From contig CAVZIE010000022.1 of the NCBI GenBank assembly GCA_963775185.1, forward strand, positions 61,712 to 125,711: DNA of 64,000 bases. Direction: 5' to 3'. Each line of letters opens with the position of its first letter. The first letter of the stretch is position 1. The position numbers and the translations under genes are program-made. Positions 25,708 through 33,539 of this stretch are shown here, piece after piece. This DNA comes from JAPSGB01 sp963775185. Lineage in GTDB: Bacteria; Myxococcota_A; Polyangia; Polyangiales; Polyangiaceae. Below the pieces are notes generated by a model. The model was not told where the DNA came from, ran no database searches, and saw only the letters and a program-made list of their open reading frames with translations.

Positions 25708-26796
25708 TCAGGCCTTCTTGGCGACCCGCTTCGGAGGCTTCTTCGCGGCCTTCTTCGGCGCGGCCTTCTTGGCGGCCTTCTTCGGCGCGGCCTTCTTGGC
25801 GGCCTTCTTCGGCGCGGCCTTCTTGGCGGCCTTCTTCGGCGCGGCCTTCTTGGCGGCCTTCTTCGGCGCGGCCTTCTTGGCGGCCTTCTTCGGCGCGGCC
25901 TTCTTGGCGGCCTTCTTCGGCGCGGCCTTCTTGGCGGCCTTCTTCGGCGCGGTCTTCTTGGCGGCCTTCTTCGGCGCGGCCTTCTTGGCGGCCTTCTTCG
26001 GCGCGGCCTTCTTCGGCGCGGCCTTCTTGGCGGCCTTCTTCGGCGCGGCCTTCTTCGGCGCGGTCTTCTTGGCGGCCTTCTTCGGCGCGGCCTTCTTGGC
26101 GGCCTTCTTCGGCGCGGTCTTCTTCGGCGCGGCCTGCTTTGCAGCCTTCTTGGCGGCCTTCTCCGGCGCGATCTTCTTCTCGGCCTTCTTCGGCATCGCG
26201 TCGTCGCCCGCGTTGGGCGGCTCGGGCGGAGCGCTCGCCGCGGCGGCTTCCGCCTTGGCCCGCGCCCGCGCGCGCGCCTTCGCCTGCGCCTTCTTGCGCT
26301 TTGCGGCTTCGCGGATCTCCGAACTCTTGACCGGGCGGACATCGAGATCGAAATCGACCGCGCCGCCGTTGCTGCCCGCTTGCGCGTCCGCGCTTCCCGC
26401 CGAGGTCGGCGGCCGGCGTCGCGCCAGCGTTTCGCGGATCCTCTCGTCCAGCTTGTGGAACTCGAACGGCTTGTCGACGTAGGCGTCGGCGCCGTACAGC
26501 GGCGAGGTCATCTCGTTGAGGTGCTCGCCGATGCCCGTGAGCATGATGACGCCGGTGTGCGCCAGCGATACCGCCTCGCGGATCTTGCGACACACTTCCC
26601 AGCCGCTCATGCCCGGCATCATCACGTCGAGCACGACGAGGTGCGGCAAGTGCTCGTGCGCGAGCTCCCACGCCTCGTCGCCGTCTGCAGCCTCGAGCAC
26701 CCTGTAGCCCTTGCCGCGAAGGTGCGCGGCAACCAGCGCGCGCATCGTCGGCTCGTCATCGGCGACCAGCACCACCGTCTTTCCGTCATCGGACAT
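25708..26796 (-). CDS. Response-regulator receiver fused to histone-H1-like Lys/Ala/Pro tail
   Basis: 362 residues from ATG 26796 (AAGAGGAG ten bases upstream). Residues 1-125 are a CheY-like receiver: acidic pair in VLVADDEP, phosphoacceptor in VVLDVMMPGMSG, Thr/Ala switch in VIMLTGIG, and conserved lysine in YVDKPF. A basic/Ala/Arg-rich linker (AKRKKAQAKARARARAKAEA) and a Pro/Glu section lead to about 150 residues of near-perfect AAPKKAAKK repeats. These resemble the C-terminal tail of histone H1 and the AlgP/Hc1-type proteins. The tail should bind DNA non-specifically, while phosphorylation of the receiver could control it. No HTH or enzymatic output domain is present, and no histidine kinase gene is adjacent. 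The MBL gene converges on it. Confidence 0.9.
   Translation of the reverse strand: MSDDGKTVVLVADDEPTMRALVAAHLRGKGYRVLEAADGDEAWELAHEHLPHLVVLDVMMPGMSGWEVCRKIREAVSLAHTGVIMLTGIGEHLNEMTSPLYGADAYVDKPFEFHKLDERIRETLARRRPPTSAGSADAQAGSNGGAVDFDLDVRPVKSSEIREAAKRKKAQAKARARARAKAEAAAASAPPEPPNAGDDAMPKKAEKKIAPEKAAKKAAKQAAPKKTAPKKAAKKAAPKKAAKKTAPKKAAPKKAAKKAAPKKAAPKKAAKKAAPKKAAKKTAPKKAAKKAAPKKAAKKAAPKKAAKKAAPKKAAKKAAPKKAAKKAAPKKAAKKAAPKKAAKKAAPKKAAKKPPKRVAKKA
25736..26175. repeat. 27-bp tandem repeat encoding the AAPKKAAKK tail
   Basis: Repeated 27-bp units (TTCTTGGCGGCCTTCTTCGG plus GCGGCC on the plus strand) with a few 15-bp variants in which the unit is shortened. They are in frame within the receiver gene. 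Shortened copies explain interspersed TAPKK steps in the protein. Confidence 0.85.
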
Positions 26797-27732
26797 CTCG
26801 TTCGGGCTCCTCTTGAGAGCGCGTATTCGAGCCACACGAGTCCTTGAGGTCAAGCGTTGCGTCACTGCAGGTCATCGCCGGGCGCTGTTTGGGTCCGATT
26901 GCCGGTCAGGCGCGGAACCCCGCGCCGCGCCCGCGAAGCGCGGCGCGGCGCCCTGGAATGGCGGCTGGCGCGGCGCAAGCGCATGGCGCGGGACAGGCAA
27001 ATTCCCGGGCGAAGCCGCGTTGGCGGCGCGAACGCTGGCCACGCGTCCTCGCGGGCGGTGCGCTCCCGGACGCCGCGACGGGCGCAAAGTGGCGACGGTC
27101 GAGGGCCGGAGCCCGTGCGACGAGCGTGGACGACGGCCGCGACGACCGACTGTCGCCCCGGAGAGGAGCGACGGTCGACCGCAGGCGGCGACCCGGCCTT
27201 CCAGTCGCCCGTGCGCGAGCGCCGGGCGCGGTCGAGGCCGGACGTCGATGGCGGCCGGCGGCGGAGCCGGTCGCCGCGTAACCGCGACGCCCGCCCAAGC
27301 AGCGGATCGGCGCCGGGGTCCCAGCGACTGGACGCGCGCCCGCGTGCGACCCAGCAGAACCGTGCTAAATATCCGAAATCAAACGCTTGGGGCCTCGCGC
27401 GCCGGCGCGCGCCGGCGTGCGCCGCCGGCGCGGCGGGCGGTCACGTTTCGCGGGCTTTCCGCGATGGAGAAAGCAGTCGGAACTTTGGCGCGTTATAGCC
27501 GTCAGGTGGAAGAGACGCGCGGAGCTACCACGATGGATCACCGTCAACTGGCACGCGAGCAACCGGCACTCGAGCCGCTGCAGACCGGACTCATGGCGCG
27601 AAACCACCTCCATGAAGGCACCGCGTCGCCGCCGGGCGGCGCGCCGGAAGCGCTCGTCCGCCGTGGCGATCGCCCCCGGCGATGTACGCGCGCTCGAGCG
27701 TCGCGAGAGCCTCTACAGCTCTGGAACGAGCC
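26797..27732. other. Long intergenic region, no supported gene
   Basis: 936 bases between the divergent receiver gene and the MoxR-operon first gene. Open frames here are short and lack domain or codon support. Contents are one palindromic-element pair at 26899-27003, a strongly GC-rich stretch with many CGACG/GCGGC runs (27060-27300), and a local AT-rich patch near 27364-27385 (CTAAATATCCGAAATCAAAC) that may belong to a promoter for the downstream operon. A small protein from ATG 27463 is possible but unsupported. A structured RNA cannot be excluded. Confidence 0.5.
26899..27003. repeat. Palindromic element pair, degenerate
   Basis: The forward arm TTGCCGGTCAGGCGCGGAA (26899-26917) differs by one base from the dispersed core. 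The reverse arm near 26985-27003 (GCGCGGGACAGGCAAA) has about two mismatches. The pair lies in the long intergenic region upstream of the coiled-coil/MoxR operon. Confidence 0.6.
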
Positions 27733-29682
27733 ATGACGGCGCCCGATCGGAGTGCCGCCGCCGGGCGGGACCGCGACGCGACGCTCAGGCGCCTCGGCAG
27801 GACCGCGCGCTGGACGGCGCTGCGCCTGCGCGTCGACGAGACGCTGTCGCGTGCGGTGTTGCTCTTGCCGCTGCCCTTGCTGTTCGCCGTGGGCGCGCTC
27901 ACCTGGATCAAGGTCGCGCGCCCGCTGCCGGCGACACAGCACACGGTGCTGCTGCTCGGGCTCGTGCCGCTCGTCGTGTTCCTCGGTGGCACGTTGTACG
28001 CGTGGTTCCACAGTCGGCCGCGGTTCCGTGGCGCGATGGCCCTCGATCGCCATCACGGGCTTCACGACCGCATCACCAACGCCCTGAGCTTCACCGAGCT
28101 GCCGCCCGCCAAGCGCACGCCCCTGATGGACGCGGCGATCGAGGACGCGGTGACCCACGCGCGCGACCTGACGCCGCGCCGCGCGGCACCGCTGCACGTC
28201 CCGCGCGAGCTGCCCGTGGTGGTGCTGCTGATCGCCGCGCTCGCCGGCGTCGCGCTGCTGGAGGTGCGCACGACCCGCGTGCTGCCTCCGGAGAAGCACT
28301 TCGACCCGCTGGTGATGAGCCCTGACGACATCGATCTGTTCCGTCAGATGGCGCAGGACCTCGAGAAGCAGACGCAGGATCCCGAGACCGCCGCCTCGGT
28401 GCGGCGTTTCAACCAGCTGATCGAGGACATCGCGCAGCATCGGCTCGATCGCGCCGAGGTGTTCAAGCGCATGGCCGAGCTCGATCGCGAGCTCTCGAAG
28501 GGCGAGCAGGCCGACAAGGAAGCGATGGAGGCCGGCTTGAAGAACATGGCGGAAGAGCTGGCGAAAGCCGACCTCTCCAAGCCCATTTCCGCGCCGCTCA
28601 AACAAAAGAACCTGACCGATGCGGAGAAGGCCATGCGCGACCTGGCCGAGGCGCTCAAGCACAAGCAGAAGGTGAGCAAGCAGCAGCTCGACCAGCTCCG
28701 CGCCGCGCTGAAGAAGGCGAGCAGCGTCAGCGCGCAGACGATGAAGAACATCGAGGCCCGGCGCCAGCAGCTCGAAGAGGAGCGCAAGAGCCTGCTCAAG
28801 AAGAAGAACCCCGACGGTGGGCTCGACGAGCAGAACAAGCGACTGCTCAAGAAGAAGGATCGCCAGCTCGAGCGTCTGGACCGGGAGAAGGACCAGGCGA
28901 AGCGCGCGCAGCGGCAGCTCTCCAAGCTCGACCGCGAGCTGGCGCAGGCGGCGGAGGACATGCTGCGCGAGGCCGGGCTCAGCTCGAAGGATCTGGAGCA
29001 AGCCGCCGAAGACATCAACCGCATGGCGCGCGAGCAGATGAGCGACAAGGAGAAGGAAGATCTCCGGCGTCGTCTGCAGGAGCTACGCGAGCTGCTGCGC
29101 CAGCAGGGCAAGGGCGGAAAGGAGCGGCTGCAGCGGCTACTTCGCTTCGCGCGCCGCGCTCACGGGCAGAAGGGCGAGGGCGGGCAGGGCCAGGGCAAGG
29201 AAGGCGGGGCCATGCGCGGCGCGGGCAAGGGTCAGGAGCCGGGTCAGGGACAAGGACAAGGCGGCAGCGAGCTCGTGGTCGGCGCTGGGAGCAAGTCGAT
29301 CCCGATCCCGGGCATGGGAAGCGGCCAGGGCCAGGGTCAAGGCTCGGGACAAGGCCAAGGCGACACGCCCGGCGGCCAGGGAGCGGGCCAGGGCGGCAAG
29401 AGCTGGGGCACCGGTCACGACGACAAGGTCGCCGGCGCCAAGTCGGAGCTCAAGGGCCACACCAAGGACGTCACCGCCGCCGCGGCGGACACCGGACAGG
29501 GCACGGCGTCGAGCCAGGTGATCTACGGAGCCGCGCAGCGCGGCTTCGTCGGTCGCGGCTACAAGAAGGTCTACACCGATTATCAGACGGTTGCCGAACA
29601 GGTCATGAACCAGGACAAGATCCCGCCGGGATACCGCTTCTACGTGCAGCGGTACTTCCAGCTCATCCGGCCACGCGAGTAG
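27733..29682 (+). CDS. Membrane coiled-coil protein with Gln/Gly-rich tail (DUF4175-like layout)
   Basis: 649 residues. Three hydrophobic segments lie in the first 190 residues (VLLLPLPLLFAVGALTWI, HTVLLLGLVPLVVFLGG, LPVVVLLIAALAGVALLEV). A long charged coiled coil follows (about residues 215-475, with ELAKADLSKP, LEEERKSLLKKK and LERLDREKDQAKRAQRQL), then a Gly/Gln-rich region (GQGQGQG) to about residue 570, and a C-terminal VYTDYQTVAEQVMNQDKIPPG. The order of membrane part, helical rod and Gln/Gly tract resembles the DUF4175 group. It is the first gene of the five-gene MoxR operon (7 bp before the next start). ATG 27733 is used; an upstream ATG at 27682 is also in frame. It probably recruits the VWA partners to the membrane. 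Confidence 0.75.
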   Translation: MTAPDRSAAAGRDRDATLRRLGRTARWTALRLRVDETLSRAVLLLPLPLLFAVGALTWIKVARPLPATQHTVLLLGLVPLVVFLGGTLYAWFHSRPRFRGAMALDRHHGLHDRITNALSFTELPPAKRTPLMDAAIEDAVTHARDLTPRRAAPLHVPRELPVVVLLIAALAGVALLEVRTTRVLPPEKHFDPLVMSPDDIDLFRQMAQDLEKQTQDPETAASVRRFNQLIEDIAQHRLDRAEVFKRMAELDRELSKGEQADKEAMEAGLKNMAEELAKADLSKPISAPLKQKNLTDAEKAMRDLAEALKHKQKVSKQQLDQLRAALKKASSVSAQTMKNIEARRQQLEEERKSLLKKKNPDGGLDEQNKRLLKKKDRQLERLDREKDQAKRAQRQLSKLDRELAQAAEDMLREAGLSSKDLEQAAEDINRMAREQMSDKEKEDLRRRLQELRELLRQQGKGGKERLQRLLRFARRAHGQKGEGGQGQGKEGGAMRGAGKGQEPGQGQGQGGSELVVGAGSKSIPIPGMGSGQGQGQGSGQGQGDTPGGQGAGQGGKSWGTGHDDKVAGAKSELKGHTKDVTAAAADTGQGTASSQVIYGAAQRGFVGRGYKKVYTDYQTVAEQVMNQDKIPPGYRFYVQRYFQLIRPRE

Positions 29683-29689
29683 AGAGCCC

Positions 29690-30691
29690 ATGTCGAACAG
29701 CGAAGAAGCGCGAGCAGAAGTCACCCGGTTCCAGAAGCAGGTCGGCGAGCTGCGCGAGGAGATCGGCCGCGTCATCGTCGGCCACCGGGAAATCATCGAC
29801 GGCGTCCTGAGTTGCATGCTCGCCGGCTCGCACGCGCTGCTGGAAGGCGTTCCGGGTCTGGGCAAGACGCTCCTGGTGCGCACGCTCGCCGACTGCGTCG
29901 GGCTCAACTTCTCGCGCATCCAATTCACGCCGGACCTGATGCCCGCGGACATCATCGGCACGACGGTGATCGAGGAGGCCGAGAATGGCGAGAAGATCTT
30001 CGAGTTCCGCAAGGGGCCGGTCTTCGCCAACGTCGTGCTCGCCGACGAGGTGAACCGCGCCACGCCCAAGACGCAGAGCGCGCTGCTCGAGGCGATGCAG
30101 GAGCACCGCGTCACGGTCGGGCGTACGACGTACACGATCGAGGAGCCGTATTTCGTTCTGGCCACGCAGAACCCGCTGGAAATGGAGGGCACCTACCCGT
30201 TGCCCGAAGCGCAGCTCGATCGTTTCTTCTTCAAGCTGCACGTGCCGTTCCCGAACCGCGAAGAGCTCCACGCGATCGTCGATCGCACGACCACCAACCA
30301 CGAATCCAAGGTGAAGGCGGTGCTCGGGCGCGACGCGATCCTCGAGATGCAGAAACTCGTGCGCACCGTGCCGGTCGCCCGTCACGTGCAAGACTACGCG
30401 ATCCGCGTGCTGCAGGCGACGCACCCTGAAGGCGAGGACGCGCCGGACAAGGTGCGGCGCTACGTCCGCACCGGCGCGTCGCCGCGCGGTGCACAGGCCA
30501 TGCTGCTGGCGGCGAAGATCCGCGCGCTGTTCGACGGACGCTTCGCCGCATCGATCGACGACATCAAGGCGAGCGCGCCGCCGGCGCTCCGTCACCGGTT
30601 GCTCTTGAACTTCGAGGGCGAGGCCGAGGGCGTGCGCGCCGACGACGTGATCGCCGAGATCCTGAGCGAGCTGCCGGAAGCGAAGACCTGA
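29690..30691 (+). CDS. MoxR-family AAA+ ATPase
   Basis: 333 residues. MoxR ATPases work with VWA proteins to assemble or activate complexes. Walker A is EGVPGLGKTLLVRTLA, Walker B is VVLADEVNRATPKTQ, sensor 1 is VLATQNPLEMEGTYPLPEAQ with the following arginine finger region LDRFFFK, and sensor 2 lies near YVRTGASPRGAQ. This sequence is typical of the MoxR proper subfamily. It follows the coiled-coil gene after 7 bp and precedes the DUF58 gene after 8 bp. The combination with DUF58 and VWA genes marks the BAT-like operon. Confidence 0.96.
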   Translation: MSNSEEARAEVTRFQKQVGELREEIGRVIVGHREIIDGVLSCMLAGSHALLEGVPGLGKTLLVRTLADCVGLNFSRIQFTPDLMPADIIGTTVIEEAENGEKIFEFRKGPVFANVVLADEVNRATPKTQSALLEAMQEHRVTVGRTTYTIEEPYFVLATQNPLEMEGTYPLPEAQLDRFFFKLHVPFPNREELHAIVDRTTTNHESKVKAVLGRDAILEMQKLVRTVPVARHVQDYAIRVLQATHPEGEDAPDKVRRYVRTGASPRGAQAMLLAAKIRALFDGRFAASIDDIKASAPPALRHRLLLNFEGEAEGVRADDVIAEILSELPEAKT

Positions 30692-30699
30692 GAAGCTCG

Positions 30700-31650
30700 A
30701 TGGGCGTCCTCGACGTGTTCAAGCGTGCCGCGGCGCCGGTGTCGCGACGCATGGGGCTCGCGAAGGCCGAGCGCGCACCGCTGTTCGACGACGAATTCCA
30801 GCGCAAGCTCGAGACGCTCGCCATCGTCAGCCGTCGCGTGTTCGCCGGGCGCATGCGCGCCGAGCGCCGCACCAAGAAGAAGGGCAGCGGCGTCGAGTTC
30901 GCCGATCACCGCGACTACGTTCCCGGCGACGATTTCCGCTACGTCGACTGGAACATCTATCAACGCTTCGGTCGTCTCCTGGTCCGCCTGTACGAGGAAG
31001 AGGAGGACCTGAGCATCTACTTCATCGTCGATTGTTCCACGAGCATGGGCTTCGGCGACGGACGCAAGTTCGACCAGGCCAGGCGTCTGGCCGCGGCGCT
31101 CGCGTACGTGGGCCTGGCCAACCTCGACCGCGTGACGATCGTCGCGGTGGCCGACGAGGTCGTCTCGCGCATGCCGACGACGCGCGGCAAGGGTCGCATC
31201 TTCAAGGTACTCCAGTTCCTGCAGGCGCTGGAGCCGACCGGCGCGACGGACCTTGCCGACAGCCTGAAGACGTTCGTCGCGCAGCACAAGCGCCGCGGGC
31301 TCGCCGTCCTGATCAGCGATCTCTACGATCCGAAGGGCTTCGAGGCGGGCATCAACGTCCTCCGCTACAACCGCTTCGAACCGTACGTGCTGCACATCGT
31401 GGATCCGAAGGAGGCCAAGCCGGCGCTCAAGGGCGACATCCGCATCTACGACTGCGAGACGGGCGCGGAGCGCGAGGTGACGGTCACCGATCGCTTGCTC
31501 GAGCGCATGGCCCAGGCGTGGGGCGAGTACCGCAGCGACATCGAGCGCTTCTGCACCACGCACCAGGTGCCGTATTTCGCCGCTGACGTGGAGACGCCGT
31601 TCGACGAGCTGGTGCTGAGCGTGTTCCGCAAGGGAGGGTTCCTCCGCTGA
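30700..31650 (+). CDS. DUF58-domain protein
   Basis: 316 residues. The DUF58 signature SGVEFADHRDYVPGDDFRYV followed by DWNIYQRFGRLLVR is clear. A VWA-like fold with YFIVDCSTSMGFGD (DxSTS metal site) forms the rest. DUF58 proteins pair with MoxR ATPases. There is no membrane helix, so it is cytosolic and likely bridges the ATPase and the membrane VWA subunits. Its stop overlaps the next start (TGATG at 31648-31652), so translation is coupled to the BatA-like protein. Confidence 0.95.
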   Translation: MGVLDVFKRAAAPVSRRMGLAKAERAPLFDDEFQRKLETLAIVSRRVFAGRMRAERRTKKKGSGVEFADHRDYVPGDDFRYVDWNIYQRFGRLLVRLYEEEEDLSIYFIVDCSTSMGFGDGRKFDQARRLAAALAYVGLANLDRVTIVAVADEVVSRMPTTRGKGRIFKVLQFLQALEPTGATDLADSLKTFVAQHKRRGLAVLISDLYDPKGFEAGINVLRYNRFEPYVLHIVDPKEAKPALKGDIRIYDCETGAEREVTVTDRLLERMAQAWGEYRSDIERFCTTHQVPYFAADVETPFDELVLSVFRKGGFLR

Positions 31651-33539
31651 TGTTCTTCGCGGGGCTCCCAGCTTCGACCCTGCTCGCGATCGCCGGCGCT
31701 GCCGGCGCGCTGGTGGTGGTGTTCTACATCCTGAAGCTCCGGCGCCGGCCGGTCGCGGTTCCGTTCTCGCACATCTGGCAGCGCATCCTGCGCGACAAGG
31801 AAGCGACGACGCTGTTTTCGCAGCTCAAGCGGCTGCTCTCGCTGCTGCTCCAGCTGGCGCTGCTGGCGCTGATGATCCTCGCTCTGGGCGACCCGCGACT
31901 TTCCCGCTCGATCACCAAGGGTCGCAACGTGGTCGTCCTGGTCGACGCCAGCGCGAGCATGAAGAGCATCGACGTGAAGCCGTCGCGGATCGACGTCGCG
32001 AAGCGCAAGATCCGCGATCTGGTTCACGGTCTCTCCGGCTCGGATCGCATGCTGATCGCGCAGATGGATGCGTCGCTGCACCCGCTCTCGACCATGACCG
32101 GCGACGTCGCCGACCTGGAGACGGCGGTCGACCAGATCCACGCCACCGACACCCACGCGGATCTCGCGCGCGGCTTGCGCTTCGCCCTCGACAGCCTGGC
32201 GGATCTTTCGAAGCCGGAGATCGTCATCGTCAGCGACGGCGCGCTCGGCGATCCGAAGGAGATCACGCGCGGGATCGACCTCGGCGACACGGACGTGCGC
32301 TTCGTGCCCATCGGCAAGGCGTCGAAGAACGTGGCGATCACCGGCTTTTCCGTGCGGCGCTACCCGCTCGACAAGTCGCGCTACGAGGTGATGCTCGAGG
32401 TCACGAACACGACCGACAAGCCGCAAGACGTCGAGCTCACGCTGCTGGGCGACGGCCAGGTGGTAGACGTCACGCACCTGGCGCTGAAGCCGAACGAGCG
32501 CGTGCCGCGCTTCTACAAGGATCTCGGCGGCGCGAACCGCACCCTGGAAGCGCGCATCAAGCTCGGCGACGGCACGCCCGACGACCTGCCGGCCGACGAT
32601 CATGCGTATGCGCTCATGCCCGAGCGGCGGCGCGCGCGCGTGCTCGCGGTCACCGCGGGCAACACCTATCTCGAAGCGGCGCTGCTGCTCGACGACTACC
32701 TGGACGTGACCACCGTCGCGCCCTCGAAATATCCCCCGCCGCAGTCGTTCGACGTCACGATCTTCGACGGCGTCGCGCCGCCCCTGGCGAAGAACGGCGG
32801 CGCTGCGCTCTACTTCAACCCGCCCGATTCCCCGGACGCGCCGCTCAAGCTCGGCAAGGCCATCGACGGCTTCGGCTTCGACACCTGGGACAAGAAGAGC
32901 CCGCTGTTGCGCTGGCTCGCCATGGGCGACGTGCAGGTCGCGCAAGGGCACGCGCTCAAGCCCGAAAAGGGCGATCGCGTCATCGGTGCCAGCGCCAAGG
33001 GTCCGATCCTGGTCGCCGGACGCCGCAACGGCCGGAAATTCGTCGTCCTCGGCTTCGACCCGCGCGACAGCGACTTCGTGCTGCGCGTGGCGTGGCCGTT
33101 GTTCGTCCTCAACACCATCAACGACTTCGTCGAGGAAGACACGAGCTACATCTCGAGCTACCGCACCGGCGAGGTGTGGCGCATTCCCGCGCCGAGCACC
33201 GCCGAGACCGCCACGCTCGAGGGGCCCGACGGCAAGAAGCACGTCATACCCGTCAAGGAAGGGCGCGCCGTATATCTCGGCGACCAGGCCGGCTTCTACA
33301 AGCTGACGACGGGCAGCGGCTCCGAGGCCACGACGCTGATGTTCGCGGCGAACCTGTCCGACCCGGAAGAGAGCCACATCGCGCCGGTCGAGAAGCTCGC
33401 GCTGCAGAAGACGCCCGCGGCGCGGCCGAGCGGCTTCATCCCCGGCGTGCGCCGCGAGCTGTGGCTGTACCTGCTGATGGGCGCGCTCGCGCTCAGCACG
33501 CTGGAGTGGTTCACGTACCACCGGAGGCTCACCGTATGA
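31650..33539 (+). CDS. BatA-like membrane protein with VWA domain
   Basis: 629 residues. An N-terminal BatA-type membrane module (GALVVVFYILKLRRRPVAVPFS, LLSLLLQLALLALMILALGD) precedes a VWA domain with VVVLVDASASMKSIDVK (DxSxS). After the VWA domain, a beta-rich periplasmic domain (KSRYEVMLEVTNTTDKPQDV), a long variable region and a last membrane helix (LWLYLLMGALALSTLEWFTY) complete the protein. It is the fourth gene of the MoxR cluster, coupled by TGATG upstream and ATGA downstream to the double-VWA protein. Confidence 0.92.
   Translation: MFFAGLPASTLLAIAGAAGALVVVFYILKLRRRPVAVPFSHIWQRILRDKEATTLFSQLKRLLSLLLQLALLALMILALGDPRLSRSITKGRNVVVLVDASASMKSIDVKPSRIDVAKRKIRDLVHGLSGSDRMLIAQMDASLHPLSTMTGDVADLETAVDQIHATDTHADLARGLRFALDSLADLSKPEIVIVSDGALGDPKEITRGIDLGDTDVRFVPIGKASKNVAITGFSVRRYPLDKSRYEVMLEVTNTTDKPQDVELTLLGDGQVVDVTHLALKPNERVPRFYKDLGGANRTLEARIKLGDGTPDDLPADDHAYALMPERRRARVLAVTAGNTYLEAALLLDDYLDVTTVAPSKYPPPQSFDVTIFDGVAPPLAKNGGAALYFNPPDSPDAPLKLGKAIDGFGFDTWDKKSPLLRWLAMGDVQVAQGHALKPEKGDRVIGASAKGPILVAGRRNGRKFVVLGFDPRDSDFVLRVAWPLFVLNTINDFVEEDTSYISSYRTGEVWRIPAPSTAETATLEGPDGKKHVIPVKEGRAVYLGDQAGFYKLTTGSGSEATTLMFAANLSDPEESHIAPVEKLALQKTPAARPSGFIPGVRRELWLYLLMGALALSTLEWFTYHRRLTV

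Noticed and set aside
25736..26175. 27-bp repetition resembling a satellite or array
   Set aside because: It encodes the AAPKKAAKK tail in frame, with no spacers.
23489..26671. A 1060-residue open frame on the minus strand
   Set aside because: It is a shadow across the lipoprotein, the metallo-beta-lactamase gene and the receiver gene. Only its last 322 codons (from GTG 24457) encode a real protein with a signal peptide.
27463..27736. Small open frame of about 90 residues before the MoxR operon
   Set aside because: It overlaps the start of the real first gene and has no domain or clear ribosome binding site. It is mentioned only as a possibility.
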